Shown: positions 8,432 to 16,160, numbered from the stretch's first letter. The stretch: DNA of 64,000 nucleotides from Actinomycetes bacterium (GCA_023389315.1 JAEWEQ010000009.1:1-64000), one strand, 5' to 3'. The notes: generated from the sequence alone by a model not told the origin. A program made the numbers and translations.

Positions 8432-8444
8432 CACAATAAGGGTA
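8432..8444 (+). promoter_or_regulatory. -10 box for leaderless HIT mRNA
   Basis: CACAAT at 8432-8437, six bases, then ATG 8444. Confidence 0.5.
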
Positions 8445-8887
8445 TGACAGTTTTCTCCCGCATCATTGAAGGTTCCATCCCCGGTCGCTTCGTGTGGGCC
8501 GATGACGAGTGCGTCGTCTTCGCCACCATCGAGCCGGTACGCCCCGGCCACGTCCTGGTGGTACCGCGCCACCCGTACCCCGCGTGGACCGACATGCCAC
8601 CGGCCCAGGCCGCACACCTAATGGAAGTGGCTCAAACCGTTGGCAAAGCCCAGCTGCAGGTGTTCGAATGCGAACGCATCGGCCTGACCATCGCCGGTTT
8701 CGAGGTTCCCCACACCCACCTGCACGTGATCCCGCTACGGTCCGAGGCCGACCTCGCCCTCGGCAACGCGCAAGCCGTGTCGGAGCAAATCCTGGAATCC
8801 ACCATCAATGCGCTGCGCTCCCAGTTGGAAGCCGACGGTCACGCAGATAACGTACCCACCACCATCGACTCCCCGGCCCTGGATTAA
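8444..8887 (+). CDS. HIT family hydrolase
   Basis: 147-residue histidine-triad protein. The triad is clear as HTHLHVIPL near residue 87-95, and the upstream 'PVRPGHVLVVPRHPY' is the family nucleotide-binding sheet. HIT proteins hydrolyse or transfer nucleotide monophosphates (AMP-lysine, Ap4A and similar); the natural substrate of this one is unknown. The C-terminal 25 residues are a variable tail. Its stop codon overlaps that of the convergent metalloregulator gene by 4 bases. Confidence 0.9.
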   Translation: MTVFSRIIEGSIPGRFVWADDECVVFATIEPVRPGHVLVVPRHPYPAWTDMPPAQAAHLMEVAQTVGKAQLQVFECERIGLTIAGFEVPHTHLHVIPLRSEADLALGNAQAVSEQILESTINALRSQLEADGHADNVPTTIDSPALD

Positions 8888-9564
8888 TTCGCGTCGCGGC
8901 GAATCACCCGGATAGAGGCGGCAAGGTGCTCGGCTAAGTCCAGTTCCTTGCCATCAACTTCAACGCTGACGATGCCGGTACCTTCGATGCGTTCGCGCAC
9001 CGTGATCCACGCTGAGGGCACGATGCCGCGCGCCTCGAAGTAGCGAAGCACCGCGGGTTCGGCGTCGCGGATACGCGCAATCTGGCGTTTTTGCCCCACC
9101 TCGGCTGCTTCCAAACTAATCGGCTCAACTTCCGTCAAAGACCCGTCGGCGGCTGGAATGGGATCGCCGTGCGGGTCGAGGGCGGGGAACCCCAGAACCT
9201 TATCGATGCGGTCAATGAACCGGTCCGACACGGCGTGTTCTAACTCCTCGGCTTCTTCGTGGACTTCATCCCACGAAAAACCCAAATGCCGGTGCAGGAA
9301 AGTCTCCAAGATGCGGTGGCGGCGCACCATCCGCACCGCCTCAGCGCGGCCAGCTTCCGTCAAGCGCACTCGCTGGTAAGGCTGGTGGTCGACCAGGCCG
9401 GCCTCGCGCAAGCGTCGCACGTTCTCAGAGGCGGTGGACGGGACCACCCCCATCATGTGCGCTAGATCGGTGACGCCCACCCCGTCCTCGTCCCATTCGG
9501 CAGCCGAATAGATGGCACGCAGGTAGTCTTCGCCCACCATGGTGAGTTCACGTTTGTTTTTCAT
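8884..9564 (-). CDS. DtxR/MntR family metal-dependent transcriptional regulator
   Basis: 226 residues: N-terminal winged HTH (about 5-70, 'MMGVVPSTASENVRRLREAG'), dimerisation/metal domain (70-140, 'HEEAEELEHAVSDRFIDRID') and a C-terminal FeoA/SH3-like domain. At the position of the DtxR iron ligand Cys102 (E-A-C-R-W-E-H) this protein reads E-A-E-E-L-E-H, with Glu as in manganese-sensing MntR; I therefore infer Mn2+ rather than Fe2+ as effector. Its ATG overlaps the stop of the upstream VKOR gene (ATGA), so the two are translationally coupled. Target operons cannot be told from the sequence. Confidence 0.88.
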   Translation of the reverse strand: MKNKRELTMVGEDYLRAIYSAAEWDEDGVGVTDLAHMMGVVPSTASENVRRLREAGLVDHQPYQRVRLTEAGRAEAVRMVRRHRILETFLHRHLGFSWDEVHEEAEELEHAVSDRFIDRIDKVLGFPALDPHGDPIPAADGSLTEVEPISLEAAEVGQKRQIARIRDAEPAVLRYFEARGIVPSAWITVRERIEGTGIVSVEVDGKELDLAEHLAASIRVIRRDAN

Positions 9565-10178
9565 AGCAGCGCTCCGATCTGGGTTCGCATACCAATAATG
9601 ATGGCCAGTGCCACCACCAAATGAAGCACCAGAATGTAGGCCCAGGTATGTGACATAACGGTGGCTGAACTGGGTTTCTTACGCATCGCTACCAACGCTT
9701 GGGGCAGCAAAATCCCAGCGGCGAAAAGGGTGGCCGTCCACACCACCAAACAGTAGGGACAAAGGGTGCGGAAAGTAACGATGGAGTGATACAGGAACCA
9801 GGCAACGAAACCCACTCCCCCGGCTCCCGCCAATCCCGCCGCCATCCACAGCGAGCGTGGAAGGGGGAAGAACATGGCGAAAGTGGCCATCACCATCAGC
9901 ATGGCGAAAGCCACCATTCCCAGTACCGAGTTCGGGATCCCCAGGATGTGCGCTTGCGTGCTCATGAGGGAAGCACCACAACCGATCAGCGGGCTAATGT
10001 CACATTCGAGGGCGGCCCCGGGGTTAGACATGTGTTTGAGCTCGGTTAGCAGCAACTTGATGGAGGCGCCGCAGCCAAGGATCCCAGCTGCCCACAGCAC
10101 TATCGCATTGATGATTCCTAGCCTGACTCGATTACCGGATTGGGCGCTGCGACCTCGTTGCCGACCAGTGGCTGCCAT
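9561..10178 (-). CDS. Vitamin K epoxide reductase (VKOR) family membrane protein
   Basis: 205-residue integral membrane protein with about five hydrophobic segments. The two redox cysteine pairs of bacterial VKOR are present: the loop cysteines in 'CDISPLIGC' and the CxxC active site CPYC ('RTLCPYCLVVW'). In actinobacteria such proteins reoxidise a DsbA-like disulfide-forming partner using menaquinone; no such partner is encoded in this window. The first 20 residues are basic and cytoplasmic. A weak AAAGGA lies before ATG 10178. It forms a two-gene unit with the metalloregulator, an unusual pairing. Confidence 0.9.
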   Translation of the reverse strand: MAATGRQRGRSAQSGNRVRLGIINAIVLWAAGILGCGASIKLLLTELKHMSNPGAALECDISPLIGCGASLMSTQAHILGIPNSVLGMVAFAMLMVMATFAMFFPLPRSLWMAAGLAGAGGVGFVAWFLYHSIVTFRTLCPYCLVVWTATLFAAGILLPQALVAMRKKPSSATVMSHTWAYILVLHLVVALAIIIGMRTQIGALL

Positions 10179-10346
10179 AGGGAGGAGTCCTTTCCTGTCG
10201 CCTCCGCACCAGGGCGGGTGGCTTCAACTTGCCTTCTATCATATAGGCCGCAGGCGAGCGGCGAAATGCTGCGCAACGCGGCGGCACATGCACGCGAGGG
10301 CCGAAGCCGGTGGCTGCAGATGTGGCCCATCGCGCAGTACCTGAAT

Positions 10347-10376
10347 TTGGCAGCGAAGCTCACAAGCGCGTAAAGT
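10347..10376 (+). promoter_or_regulatory. Promoter of the tRNA-Lys genes
   Basis: TTGGCA (10347-10352), an 18-base spacer and TAAAGT (10371-10376) lie 10 bases before the mature 5' end of the first tRNA. Confidence 0.6.
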
Positions 10377-10386
10377 TATCTAACGC

Positions 10387-10459
10387 GCGCCGTTAGCTCA
10401 ATTGGCAGAGCAGCTGGCTCTTAACCAGCGGGTTGGGGGTTCGATTCCCTCACGGCGCA
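10387..10459 (+). tRNA. tRNA-Lys (anticodon CUU), copy 1
   Basis: Full cloverleaf: acceptor GCGCCGT pairs with ACGGCGC, D-arm GCTC/GAGC, anticodon stem GCTGG/CCAGC around the loop CTCTTAA (anticodon CTT), and T-loop TTCGATT. The 3' end is followed by a genomically encoded CCA (bases 10460-10462). Confidence 0.95.
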
Positions 10460-10485
10460 CCACTTGCCTCCGGGCAGTGATCCAC

Positions 10486-10558
10486 GCGCCGTTAGCTCAA
10501 TTGGCAGAGCAGCTGGCTCTTAACCAGCGGGTTGGGGGTTCGATTCCCTCACGGCGCA
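10486..10558 (+). tRNA. tRNA-Lys (anticodon CUU), copy 2
   Basis: Identical to the first copy over all 73 bases, 99 bases downstream. Here the discriminator A is followed by CT and not CCA, so the CCA end must be added enzymatically. Probably co-transcribed with copy 1. Confidence 0.95.
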
Positions 10559-10600
10559 CTTTCCATTTAAGGGGTGCTCAAGACGGCACAGAAGCTGTTT

Positions 10601-10606
10601 TATAAT
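10601..10606 (+). promoter_or_regulatory. -10 hexamer (TATAAT) of the DUF2384-like gene
   Basis: Perfect TATAAT 40 bases before the GTG start at 10646; the -35 region is poor (TCAAGA at 10578-10583). Confidence 0.5.
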
Positions 10607-10645
10607 CGACCCCATTGCCGACCGGATTAAGTCGAGGAGATTACT

Positions 10646-11143
10646 GTGCGATCGCTGAGTGCAGATGAAGAACGCCTCATTGCCGCCCTTCGAACCACCT
10701 TGGCAAGCCAGCCGCGAAATACCATCTCCACTGCCCGTACTCGGGAAATCTGTCGCCTGGTGGCGGCCATGACCAAACCCCAACACGATGCCTTCTCTCA
10801 CCTCGGCCCGCTGTGCACCACCGCTGACCTGGTTGATTGGATGGGGGTGTCCCGCCAAGCCATCAATAAGGCCGTGAAAGAAGCCCGCATCCTGGCGATC
10901 CGCCACCAGCGTGGAGACTGGCGCTACCCCACTTGGCAGCTGACCGAAGAAGGACGCATCGTGCCGGGGCTGAACCGTGTGCTGGCGCGCCTACACAATA
11001 TCTTGGACCCCCTGGAGGCAGCCGCGTGGTTCATCCAACCGTGCCGCGCGTTGGAAGACTCCACCCCGGCTGCGTGGCTACATCAGCGCCGCTCCCTCCA
11101 CACCCTGGTGGCGGCCGCAGAGGATCGGGCGCGCCGGCGCTAA
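10646..11143 (+). CDS. Putative helix-turn-helix protein with DUF2384/antitoxin-like C-terminus
   Basis: 165 residues. The middle (about 55-90, 'TTADLVDWMGVSRQAINKAV') reads as a helix-turn-helix, and the end ('RALEDSTPAAWLHQRRSLHT' to LVAAAEDRARRR) resembles the MbcA/ParS/Xre antitoxin toxin-binding domain, where a 'G.TP.ALL.G....V...A' pattern is usual. GTG 10646 has GAGGAGA six bases upstream. Antitoxins of this family normally sit next to a RES-domain toxin; none is found here, where the neighbours are a tRNA pair and a pseudogene. It could be an orphan regulator or the remnant of a toxin-antitoxin unit. Recognition is by motif only. Confidence 0.6.
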   Translation: MRSLSADEERLIAALRTTLASQPRNTISTARTREICRLVAAMTKPQHDAFSHLGPLCTTADLVDWMGVSRQAINKAVKEARILAIRHQRGDWRYPTWQLTEEGRIVPGLNRVLARLHNILDPLEAAAWFIQPCRALEDSTPAAWLHQRRSLHTLVAAAEDRARRR

Positions 11144-11170
11144 TCATACGTCCCGCAGTACCTGCCCGGT

Positions 11171-11453
11171 TCAGCCCAATAACTGCTTCACTGCCTGCGC
11201 CCCCCGCTCTACCTCCGCGTCCGTCATGGCGCTGTAGAGGGGAATGGACACCGTTTGGTCGAAACATTGCGATGCCACCGGCAAGTCCGCTGCCGACAAC
11301 TGGTAGGTATCGCGGTAATACGGGTGCAGGTGCAATGGGGATGAAATGCACCGAACAGCCAATTCCGAACTGGTAGAGGCGCTCGATGAAGGTGTCCCGA
11401 TCCATCGCAAGCTCAGAACGCTCCCATTTGGCTAAGATTTGCTGGCCCGGACG
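11171..11453 (-). pseudogene. Remnant of a DegT/DnrJ/EryC1-type PLP aminotransferase
   Basis: Only about 95 C-terminal residues remain. Frame one gives 'RDTFIERLYQFGIGCSVHFI', then a frame change near 11335 (one extra base in a CCCATTGCAC context) gives 'LHLHPYYRDTYQLSAADLP' and 'IPLYSAMTDAEVERGAQAV', the usual end of sugar-nucleotide aminotransferases. A TAG interrupts the 5' side near 11450, and the N-terminal two thirds is missing, cut off by the peroxiredoxin gene. The lost gene probably made an amino sugar for a surface polysaccharide. Confidence 0.8.
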
Positions 11454-11924
11454 CTAGCAGCCCAATTCGCGGCGAATCCGCTCCACGTGGCCCTTAGCTC
11501 GCACGTTGTACCAGGCGTGGGTGACCTTCCCGTCTTTGCCGACCACCACGGTGGAGCGGATGACGCCTTCGATTAGCTTGCCGTAGTTCTTCTTCTCCCC
11601 ATACGCTCCCCACTGCGTGAGGACGTCCTTGTCAGGATTGCCCGCCAAAGGGAACGGGAGGGAGTATTTTTCTTGGAACCCTTCCAGCTTGTCGACCTTG
11701 TCAGGCGATATGCCCACCACGCCGTAGCCGCAGCCCAGCAAGGATGCCATGGAGTCCCTAAAGTCACAGGCCTCGGTGGTACAACCGGGGGTGTTGGCGC
11801 GCGGGTAGAAATACACGATGATGCCGCGCTCGGCCTGTTCCAGCCGGTCGTGCAGGTCGTATTCCCCGTCGGTGCTGGGGAGGGTGAAGTTCGGTGCGGT
11901 TTGTCCAATTTCAAGCTGTGCCAT
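11454..11924 (-). CDS. bcp: Thiol peroxidase / peroxiredoxin of the BCP (PrxQ) family
   Basis: 156-residue AhpC/TSA-fold peroxidase. The catalytic motif 'YPRANTPGCTTEACDFRD' holds the peroxidatic Cys and the resolving Cys five residues later, as in PrxQ. It reduces peroxides using thioredoxin-like donors in the cytoplasm. The frame is open about 30 codons further upstream, but MAQLEIGQ at ATG 11924 is the family start, and a GACAAT box six bases upstream supports a leaderless mRNA. It is divergent from the DJ-1 family gene, 49 bases apart, so both may respond to the same stress. The stop codon abuts the degraded aminotransferase. Confidence 0.93.
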   Translation of the reverse strand: MAQLEIGQTAPNFTLPSTDGEYDLHDRLEQAERGIIVYFYPRANTPGCTTEACDFRDSMASLLGCGYGVVGISPDKVDKLEGFQEKYSLPFPLAGNPDKDVLTQWGAYGEKKNYGKLIEGVIRSTVVVGKDGKVTHAWYNVRAKGHVERIRRELGC

Positions 11925-11936
11925 GGCACTATTGTC
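11925..11936 (-). promoter_or_regulatory. -10 box for leaderless bcp mRNA
   Basis: GACAAT on the minus strand (11936-11931), six bases, then ATG at 11924. Confidence 0.5.
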
Positions 11937-11973
11937 GCAAACTCCCCCGCCATCTGCGATCGGAAGGATTGCC

Positions 11974-12633
11974 ATGACTACCCTGCCACCAAACTTGCCC
12001 CACCCGCCTCGCACCCTCACGGTGGTGCTCTTTGACGGTTTCGAATCCCTCGACGTTTTCGGCCCGGTCGAGGTGTTCGGCCATGCCCCCGACTGGCAGA
12101 TTAACTACGCCACCGCCAGCGCCCATTTGACCCCTGTGACTTCCGCCCAAGGGTTGACGGTTTCCCCCACCCACCGGCTCTCTGATCTTTCCCGCGCCGA
12201 CGACATGGACGTCTTCCTGACTCCGGGCGGGCCTGGCACCCGGGCGCTGGTAAATGACGCCCAATTCTTAGACACCCTCACGCAAGCGGCCGCGGGGGCG
12301 CAGGTGGTGGCCTCGGTGTGTACCGGGTCGGCACTGTTGGCGCGCGCCGGATTACTCGACGGCTTCCGGGCCACTTCCAATAAGTTGGCCTTCGCCTGGG
12401 CCACTAGCCAATCGGCGGCAGTGAAGTGGGAAGGACGCGCCCGCTGGGTGGCCGACGGTAACCGCTGGACGGCCTCAGGAGTGGCCGCGGGCATCGATAT
12501 GGCCTTCGCCTTAGTGCGGGAAATAAACGGTGAAGCAGCCGCCCAGGAAGTGGCCAAACGCATTGAAATGCAGCCGCACCTAGATGCAGATGATGATCCG
12601 TTTGCGGTTGTCCATGCCACCGCTGCCAACTAA
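11974..12633 (+). CDS. DJ-1/PfpI family protein
   Basis: 219-residue protein of the class I glutamine-amidotransferase-like superfamily. The nucleophile elbow is 'VASVCTGSALLARAGLL' near residue 110, with 'LTPGGPGTRALV' upstream. There is no AraC DNA-binding domain, so it is an enzyme or chaperone-like protein (isonitrile hydratase or glyoxalase-type activity is typical) and not a regulator. ATG 11974 has GGAAGGA at proper distance; the longer open frame to 11818 overlaps bcp on the other strand and is not used. The location opposite a peroxiredoxin suggests a stress role. Confidence 0.88.
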   Translation: MTTLPPNLPHPPRTLTVVLFDGFESLDVFGPVEVFGHAPDWQINYATASAHLTPVTSAQGLTVSPTHRLSDLSRADDMDVFLTPGGPGTRALVNDAQFLDTLTQAAAGAQVVASVCTGSALLARAGLLDGFRATSNKLAFAWATSQSAAVKWEGRARWVADGNRWTASGVAAGIDMAFALVREINGEAAAQEVAKRIEMQPHLDADDDPFAVVHATAAN

Positions 12634-12653
12634 AGGCCAGGTAAGGGAGGTGG

Positions 12654-12735
12654 TGCGCGAGGGGGGACTTGAACCCCCACGCCCGAAGGCACCAGAACCT
12701 AAATCTGGCGCGTCTGCCAATTCCGCCACTCGCGC
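12654..12735 (-). tRNA. tRNA-Leu (anticodon UAG)
   Basis: 82-base class II tRNA with a long variable arm. Acceptor stem GCGCGAG/CTCGCGC, anticodon stem CCAGA/TCTGG around TTTAGGT (anticodon TAG), variable arm TGCCTTCGGGCG, T-loop TTCAAGT. No CCA is encoded. It lies 3' of the DJ-1 gene in the opposite direction and just downstream of mnmA. Confidence 0.95.
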
Positions 12736-12771
12736 GCAGCGTCTATGTTACCGCACCGGCGGCCAACTCTG

Positions 12772-13908
12772 CTATTCGCCCGCCGGGCGCCGCGACGTGC
12801 CGGTAATCACAGCGTGAGCCAGCACCCGGGTGCCGCGGTAAACCACCAGGGATTGCCCCGCCGCGATACCCCGCACTGACCGGGCCAGCCCCACCGTCAA
12901 GCGTTCCCCGTCGACCTGCAGCCGGTCGATCACCACCGGTTCCCCGTGGGCACGCATCTGAGCGTAGAGGCACTGATCGCCCTGTGTGCCGATTGGTTGC
13001 GCCTCGGTGGTCACTACCTGCCCGCTTTCATCGGGCGCCAGCCACGTCAGTTCGTCAGCTTCCACCGTATCTACGCTCAGCAGTTGCGCGGCTCCCACCA
13101 CCACGGTGTTGGTGACGGGGTTAGTTTCCAGCACGTAGCGCGGTTTGCCATCGGCAGCGGGGCGGGTGAGATTCAATCCCTTACGCTGCCCCACCGTGTA
13201 CTCAAAATACCCCCGGTGCGTCCCGAGGACGGTGCCCTCCACGTCCACGATGGGACCGTCCTCGGCGCCCAAACGCGAACGCAAGAACCCTTGGGTGTCG
13301 CCGTCGGGAATGAAACAAATGTCGTAGGAATCCGGCTTGTCAGACACCCCCAGGCCGCGGGCGTCGGCTTCCTGGCGCACCGCACCTTTGCAATCCACCT
13401 CACCCAGGGGGAAGATCACGCGCCCCAGTTCTTCCGGTCCCATCACCGCCAGCACGTAGGACTGGTCTTTGGCGATATCCACCGCGCGGTGTAGTTCTTT
13501 TCCGGCGGGCCCGTCAATGACGCGGGCGTAGTGGCCGGTGCAGACCGCGTCGAACCCCAGGGCGCGGGCGCGGGTGGCGAGTTCTTGGAACTTGACGAAC
13601 TCGTTGCAGCGCACGCACGGGTTGGGGGTGCGTCCCAGTCGGTACTGTTCCACGAAATCAGTGATCACGGTTTGCTCGAACTGGTCAGCCAGGTCCCACA
13701 CGTAGTAAGGAATGTCTAAAGTGGCGGCAGCTTGGGCGGCGTCCACGGAGTCTTCCAAGGAGCAGCATCCGCGCGCTCCCAAGCGGCAGGATTGGGGGGA
13801 GGAGGATAGCGCCATGTGAACCCCGGTGACTTCATGTCCGGCGTCTACCGCGCGTGCCGCGGCGACGGCGGAGTCAACGCCGCCTGACAACGCAGCCAGA
13901 ACCCTCAT
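12772..13908 (-). CDS. mnmA: tRNA-specific 2-thiouridylase MnmA
   Basis: 378 residues. Makes 2-thiouridine at the wobble base of tRNA Lys/Glu/Gln using sulfur relayed from a cysteine desulfurase, which is the next gene upstream. The PP-loop motif SGGVDSAVA is at residues 8-16, the first catalytic Cys is in 'NPCVRCNEFVKF', and the second in 'YDICFIPDGD'. ATG 13908 is preferred because AAGGAG sits six bases before it; an ATG two codons upstream overlaps that site. The end of a four-gene leftward run etfB-etfA-desulfurase-mnmA, though a 92-base gap with tandem repeats separates it from the desulfurase. Confidence 0.95.
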   Translation of the reverse strand: MRVLAALSGGVDSAVAAARAVDAGHEVTGVHMALSSSPQSCRLGARGCCSLEDSVDAAQAAATLDIPYYVWDLADQFEQTVITDFVEQYRLGRTPNPCVRCNEFVKFQELATRARALGFDAVCTGHYARVIDGPAGKELHRAVDIAKDQSYVLAVMGPEELGRVIFPLGEVDCKGAVRQEADARGLGVSDKPDSYDICFIPDGDTQGFLRSRLGAEDGPIVDVEGTVLGTHRGYFEYTVGQRKGLNLTRPAADGKPRYVLETNPVTNTVVVGAAQLLSVDTVEADELTWLAPDESGQVVTTEAQPIGTQGDQCLYAQMRAHGEPVVIDRLQVDGERLTVGLARSVRGIAAGQSLVVYRGTRVLAHAVITGTSRRPAGE

Positions 13909-13920
13909 CCCCATCTCCTT

Positions 13921-13961
13921 ACAGTGTTTCCCTCGCCGGCAACAGTGTTTCCCTAGTCGGC
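13921..13961 (-). repeat. 21-bp tandem duplication upstream of mnmA
   Basis: ACAGTGTTTCCCTCGCCGGC (13921-13940) is repeated as ACAGTGTTTCCCTAGTCGGC (13942-13961). It ends directly before the mnmA ribosome binding site, so it lies in the leader or promoter of that gene. Confidence 0.7.
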
Positions 13962-14000
13962 GGCGCGCCACCGCCTATAGGTAGACACCGAAACTATACG

Positions 14001-15167
14001 TTAAGCCACCGGGCTGACGCCGTCCAGTGCCTGCGCCCCCGCCAAAGCGGCAGGCAATGCCGCTAAGAAAGCATCTAAGTCAGCCCGGGTAGTTTGCAAA
14101 TGCGTGCAGATGCGCAACACTCCCAGTGCCTGACGTTGAGAGCGCCCCAACGCCAACACCACTTTAGATGGGCGCGTCACCCCCGCATGGCAGGCAGAGC
14201 CAGCGGAGGCCCACACTCCGGCGCGATCCAGATTCATCAGCACCGCTTCAGGGTGGGCGGTGGGCAGGCTCAAGTGAATGATATTGGGCGCGCAGTTATC
14301 GACCGGCACCGTGGGGCGTACCTCGCTGGGGAGGTTTTCCAACAGGTAGGTGCGCAGCCTGGCGGCGTGCGCCACCAACTGTTCCCGCTCCGCCACGCAC
14401 GCTTCCATAGCGGTCGCCATCGCCACCGCGCCGGCGACATCCACCGTGCCGGAGCGGCGCTGACTTTCTTGGTCTCCCCCGGGCCGGTCGGTGACTATTT
14501 TCACCCCGCGCCGCAGTGCCAGCACCCCAATCCCAACCGGGGCGCCGATCTTATGGCCAGCCACCGTGATGGCGGTGGCCCCTGAACCCGGTAGCGACAC
14601 CGGCAAGGTGTGGATCCCTTGGGTGGCGTCAATATGCACCAGGGTGTCTTCACCGCAAGCAGCCACGATCTGCTCCGCCGCCTGGATCACGCCCAACTCG
14701 GAACTGACCGAAGCGAAGGACACCACCGGGGCGTGTGGGTCAATATCCGCCAACTGCGCCCGACCGTCCTCGCCAATGGGCAGGATTTCGAAGCGCCCAC
14801 CTTCGCGTTCGATCACGCTGCTTTGGTTCGCCGAGGACGGGTGGTCGGCGGCGCAAACTTGCACCGGCCCCGCGGTGCGCGCCGGGTGCGCACGCCACAG
14901 TCCGGTGATTCCCAAGGCGTTGGATTCGGTGGCCCCGGAGGTGAAAATGATCTCCGCGCGGGTGGCTTCCAGGCAGGCGGCCACCCGCTCGCGGGCAGTT
15001 TCTAGAAGGTGTTTGGCGCGCCGCCCACCCCCGTGCAGGGCCGCTGGATTTCCGGGGGTTTGCCGCAGCTGCGCCACGGTTTCCAGCCATGCCTGTTCCA
15101 CCTGGGGGCGCAGCGGCATGGTGGCGGCGTAGTCGAGGTACACCCCGGCGGGAGGCTGAACGCTCAC
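14001..15167 (-). CDS. Cysteine desulfurase (NifS/IscS class)
   Basis: 388-residue PLP enzyme converting cysteine to alanine with sulfur held on an active-site Cys. PLP lysine in 'ITVAGHKIGAPVG', catalytic loop 'WASAGSACHAGVTRPSKV', N-terminal 'VYLDYAATMPLRP'. With mnmA downstream it most likely serves tRNA thiolation, and possibly Fe-S assembly. The start is GTG 15167; the AGGAG site overlaps the stop region of etfA, four bases away, so the two are co-translated. Confidence 0.93.
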   Translation of the reverse strand: MSVQPPAGVYLDYAATMPLRPQVEQAWLETVAQLRQTPGNPAALHGGGRRAKHLLETARERVAACLEATRAEIIFTSGATESNALGITGLWRAHPARTAGPVQVCAADHPSSANQSSVIEREGGRFEILPIGEDGRAQLADIDPHAPVVSFASVSSELGVIQAAEQIVAACGEDTLVHIDATQGIHTLPVSLPGSGATAITVAGHKIGAPVGIGVLALRRGVKIVTDRPGGDQESQRRSGTVDVAGAVAMATAMEACVAEREQLVAHAARLRTYLLENLPSEVRPTVPVDNCAPNIIHLSLPTAHPEAVLMNLDRAGVWASAGSACHAGVTRPSKVVLALGRSQRQALGVLRICTHLQTTRADLDAFLAALPAALAGAQALDGVSPVA

Positions 15168-15173
15168 CCTGGG

Positions 15174-16157
15174 TTACTCCTGTCCCAGGGCTTCCAAGGT
15201 TGCGGGGATCACGTCATTTAGGTCCCCCACTACCGCGAAGTCGGCCAGTTCCATGATGGGGGCGTCCGGGTCGTCGCAAATTACCGCGATGTTCTCAGCC
15301 GCCTGGATCCCACAGGCGTGGTGCACGGCGCCGGACACCCCCACCCCTAGATAGAGTTTGGGCGCTACCGACACCCCGGTTTGGCCGATCTGGGTGGAGC
15401 GTTCCATCCAACCTTCGTCACATACCACGCGGGTAGCTCCCAAGGCTGCGCCCAGTCGATCGGCCAGGGCCTCCACCAACGTCAGGTCCCCTTCGATGCC
15501 CCGCCCGGCGCATACCACCACGGAGGCTTCCGCCAGCGGCACCCGCCCGGAAGCGGGTTGGCGCTCCGATTCGATTACCTCCACTGCCAAGGATGATGCG
15601 GAAAACTCTACCGGCAGGGGCTGGACTTCCACCTGTGTGGGAGTGTCGGCGGGGACGGCTTCAATGCTGGAGGGGCGCAGCGCCACCACCGGGGTGCCGC
15701 GACGCACTTGGAAAGTGGTGGTCCACGAGCCAGCGAGGACGGATTTGACCGCTTCGACGCGCCCGTCGTTGACGTGGCAGGCGGTTACATCCACTGCCGC
15801 TCCCGACCCCAGACGCACGCCCAGGGCGGCGGCGACTTCTTTACCGCGATAGTTTGACACGTTCAAAATGGCCGCGTATTCGGGTTCTTGCTGGGCGGCC
15901 GCGAAAGCGCAGTCTGCCACGATCCCCCAGGTGCGGGGGGAGACACCATCGAGGTTTGGCACCAACACCCGGTCGGCCCCGAAGCGACCAAGCTGTTCTA
16001 AATCGGGCGCCAGGTTTAGTGCGATGGCGTCAATGCGTCCGCTGGTGAGGGAGCGTGCCAGGGTCAGCAGTTGGGTGGATGGCCCGGTAAGCGTGTAACC
16101 GTCCTCGATCGACCCCACGTGGTCGGTGATAACTAGGATTGGTTGATCAAGTTTCAT
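15174..16157 (-). CDS. etfA: Electron transfer flavoprotein alpha subunit
   Basis: 327 residues. Forms a heterodimer with EtfB that carries FAD and moves electrons from acyl-CoA or other dehydrogenases to a membrane quinone reductase, or takes part in bifurcation. The C-terminal FAD domain shows 'GQTGVSVAPKLYLGVGVSGA' and 'HACGIQAAENIAVICDDPDA'. ATG 16157 follows the etfB stop by only three bases. No fix-type dehydrogenase is in the window, so its electron donor is unknown. Confidence 0.94.
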   Translation of the reverse strand: MKLDQPILVITDHVGSIEDGYTLTGPSTQLLTLARSLTSGRIDAIALNLAPDLEQLGRFGADRVLVPNLDGVSPRTWGIVADCAFAAAQQEPEYAAILNVSNYRGKEVAAALGVRLGSGAAVDVTACHVNDGRVEAVKSVLAGSWTTTFQVRRGTPVVALRPSSIEAVPADTPTQVEVQPLPVEFSASSLAVEVIESERQPASGRVPLAEASVVVCAGRGIEGDLTLVEALADRLGAALGATRVVCDEGWMERSTQIGQTGVSVAPKLYLGVGVSGAVHHACGIQAAENIAVICDDPDAPIMELADFAVVGDLNDVIPATLEALGQE

Positions 16158-16160
16158 CGC

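Noticed and set aside
12105..12629. 174-residue minus-strand frame opposite the DJ-1 gene
   Set aside because: Antisense shadow with no recognisable motif; the plus-strand DJ-1 protein is clear.
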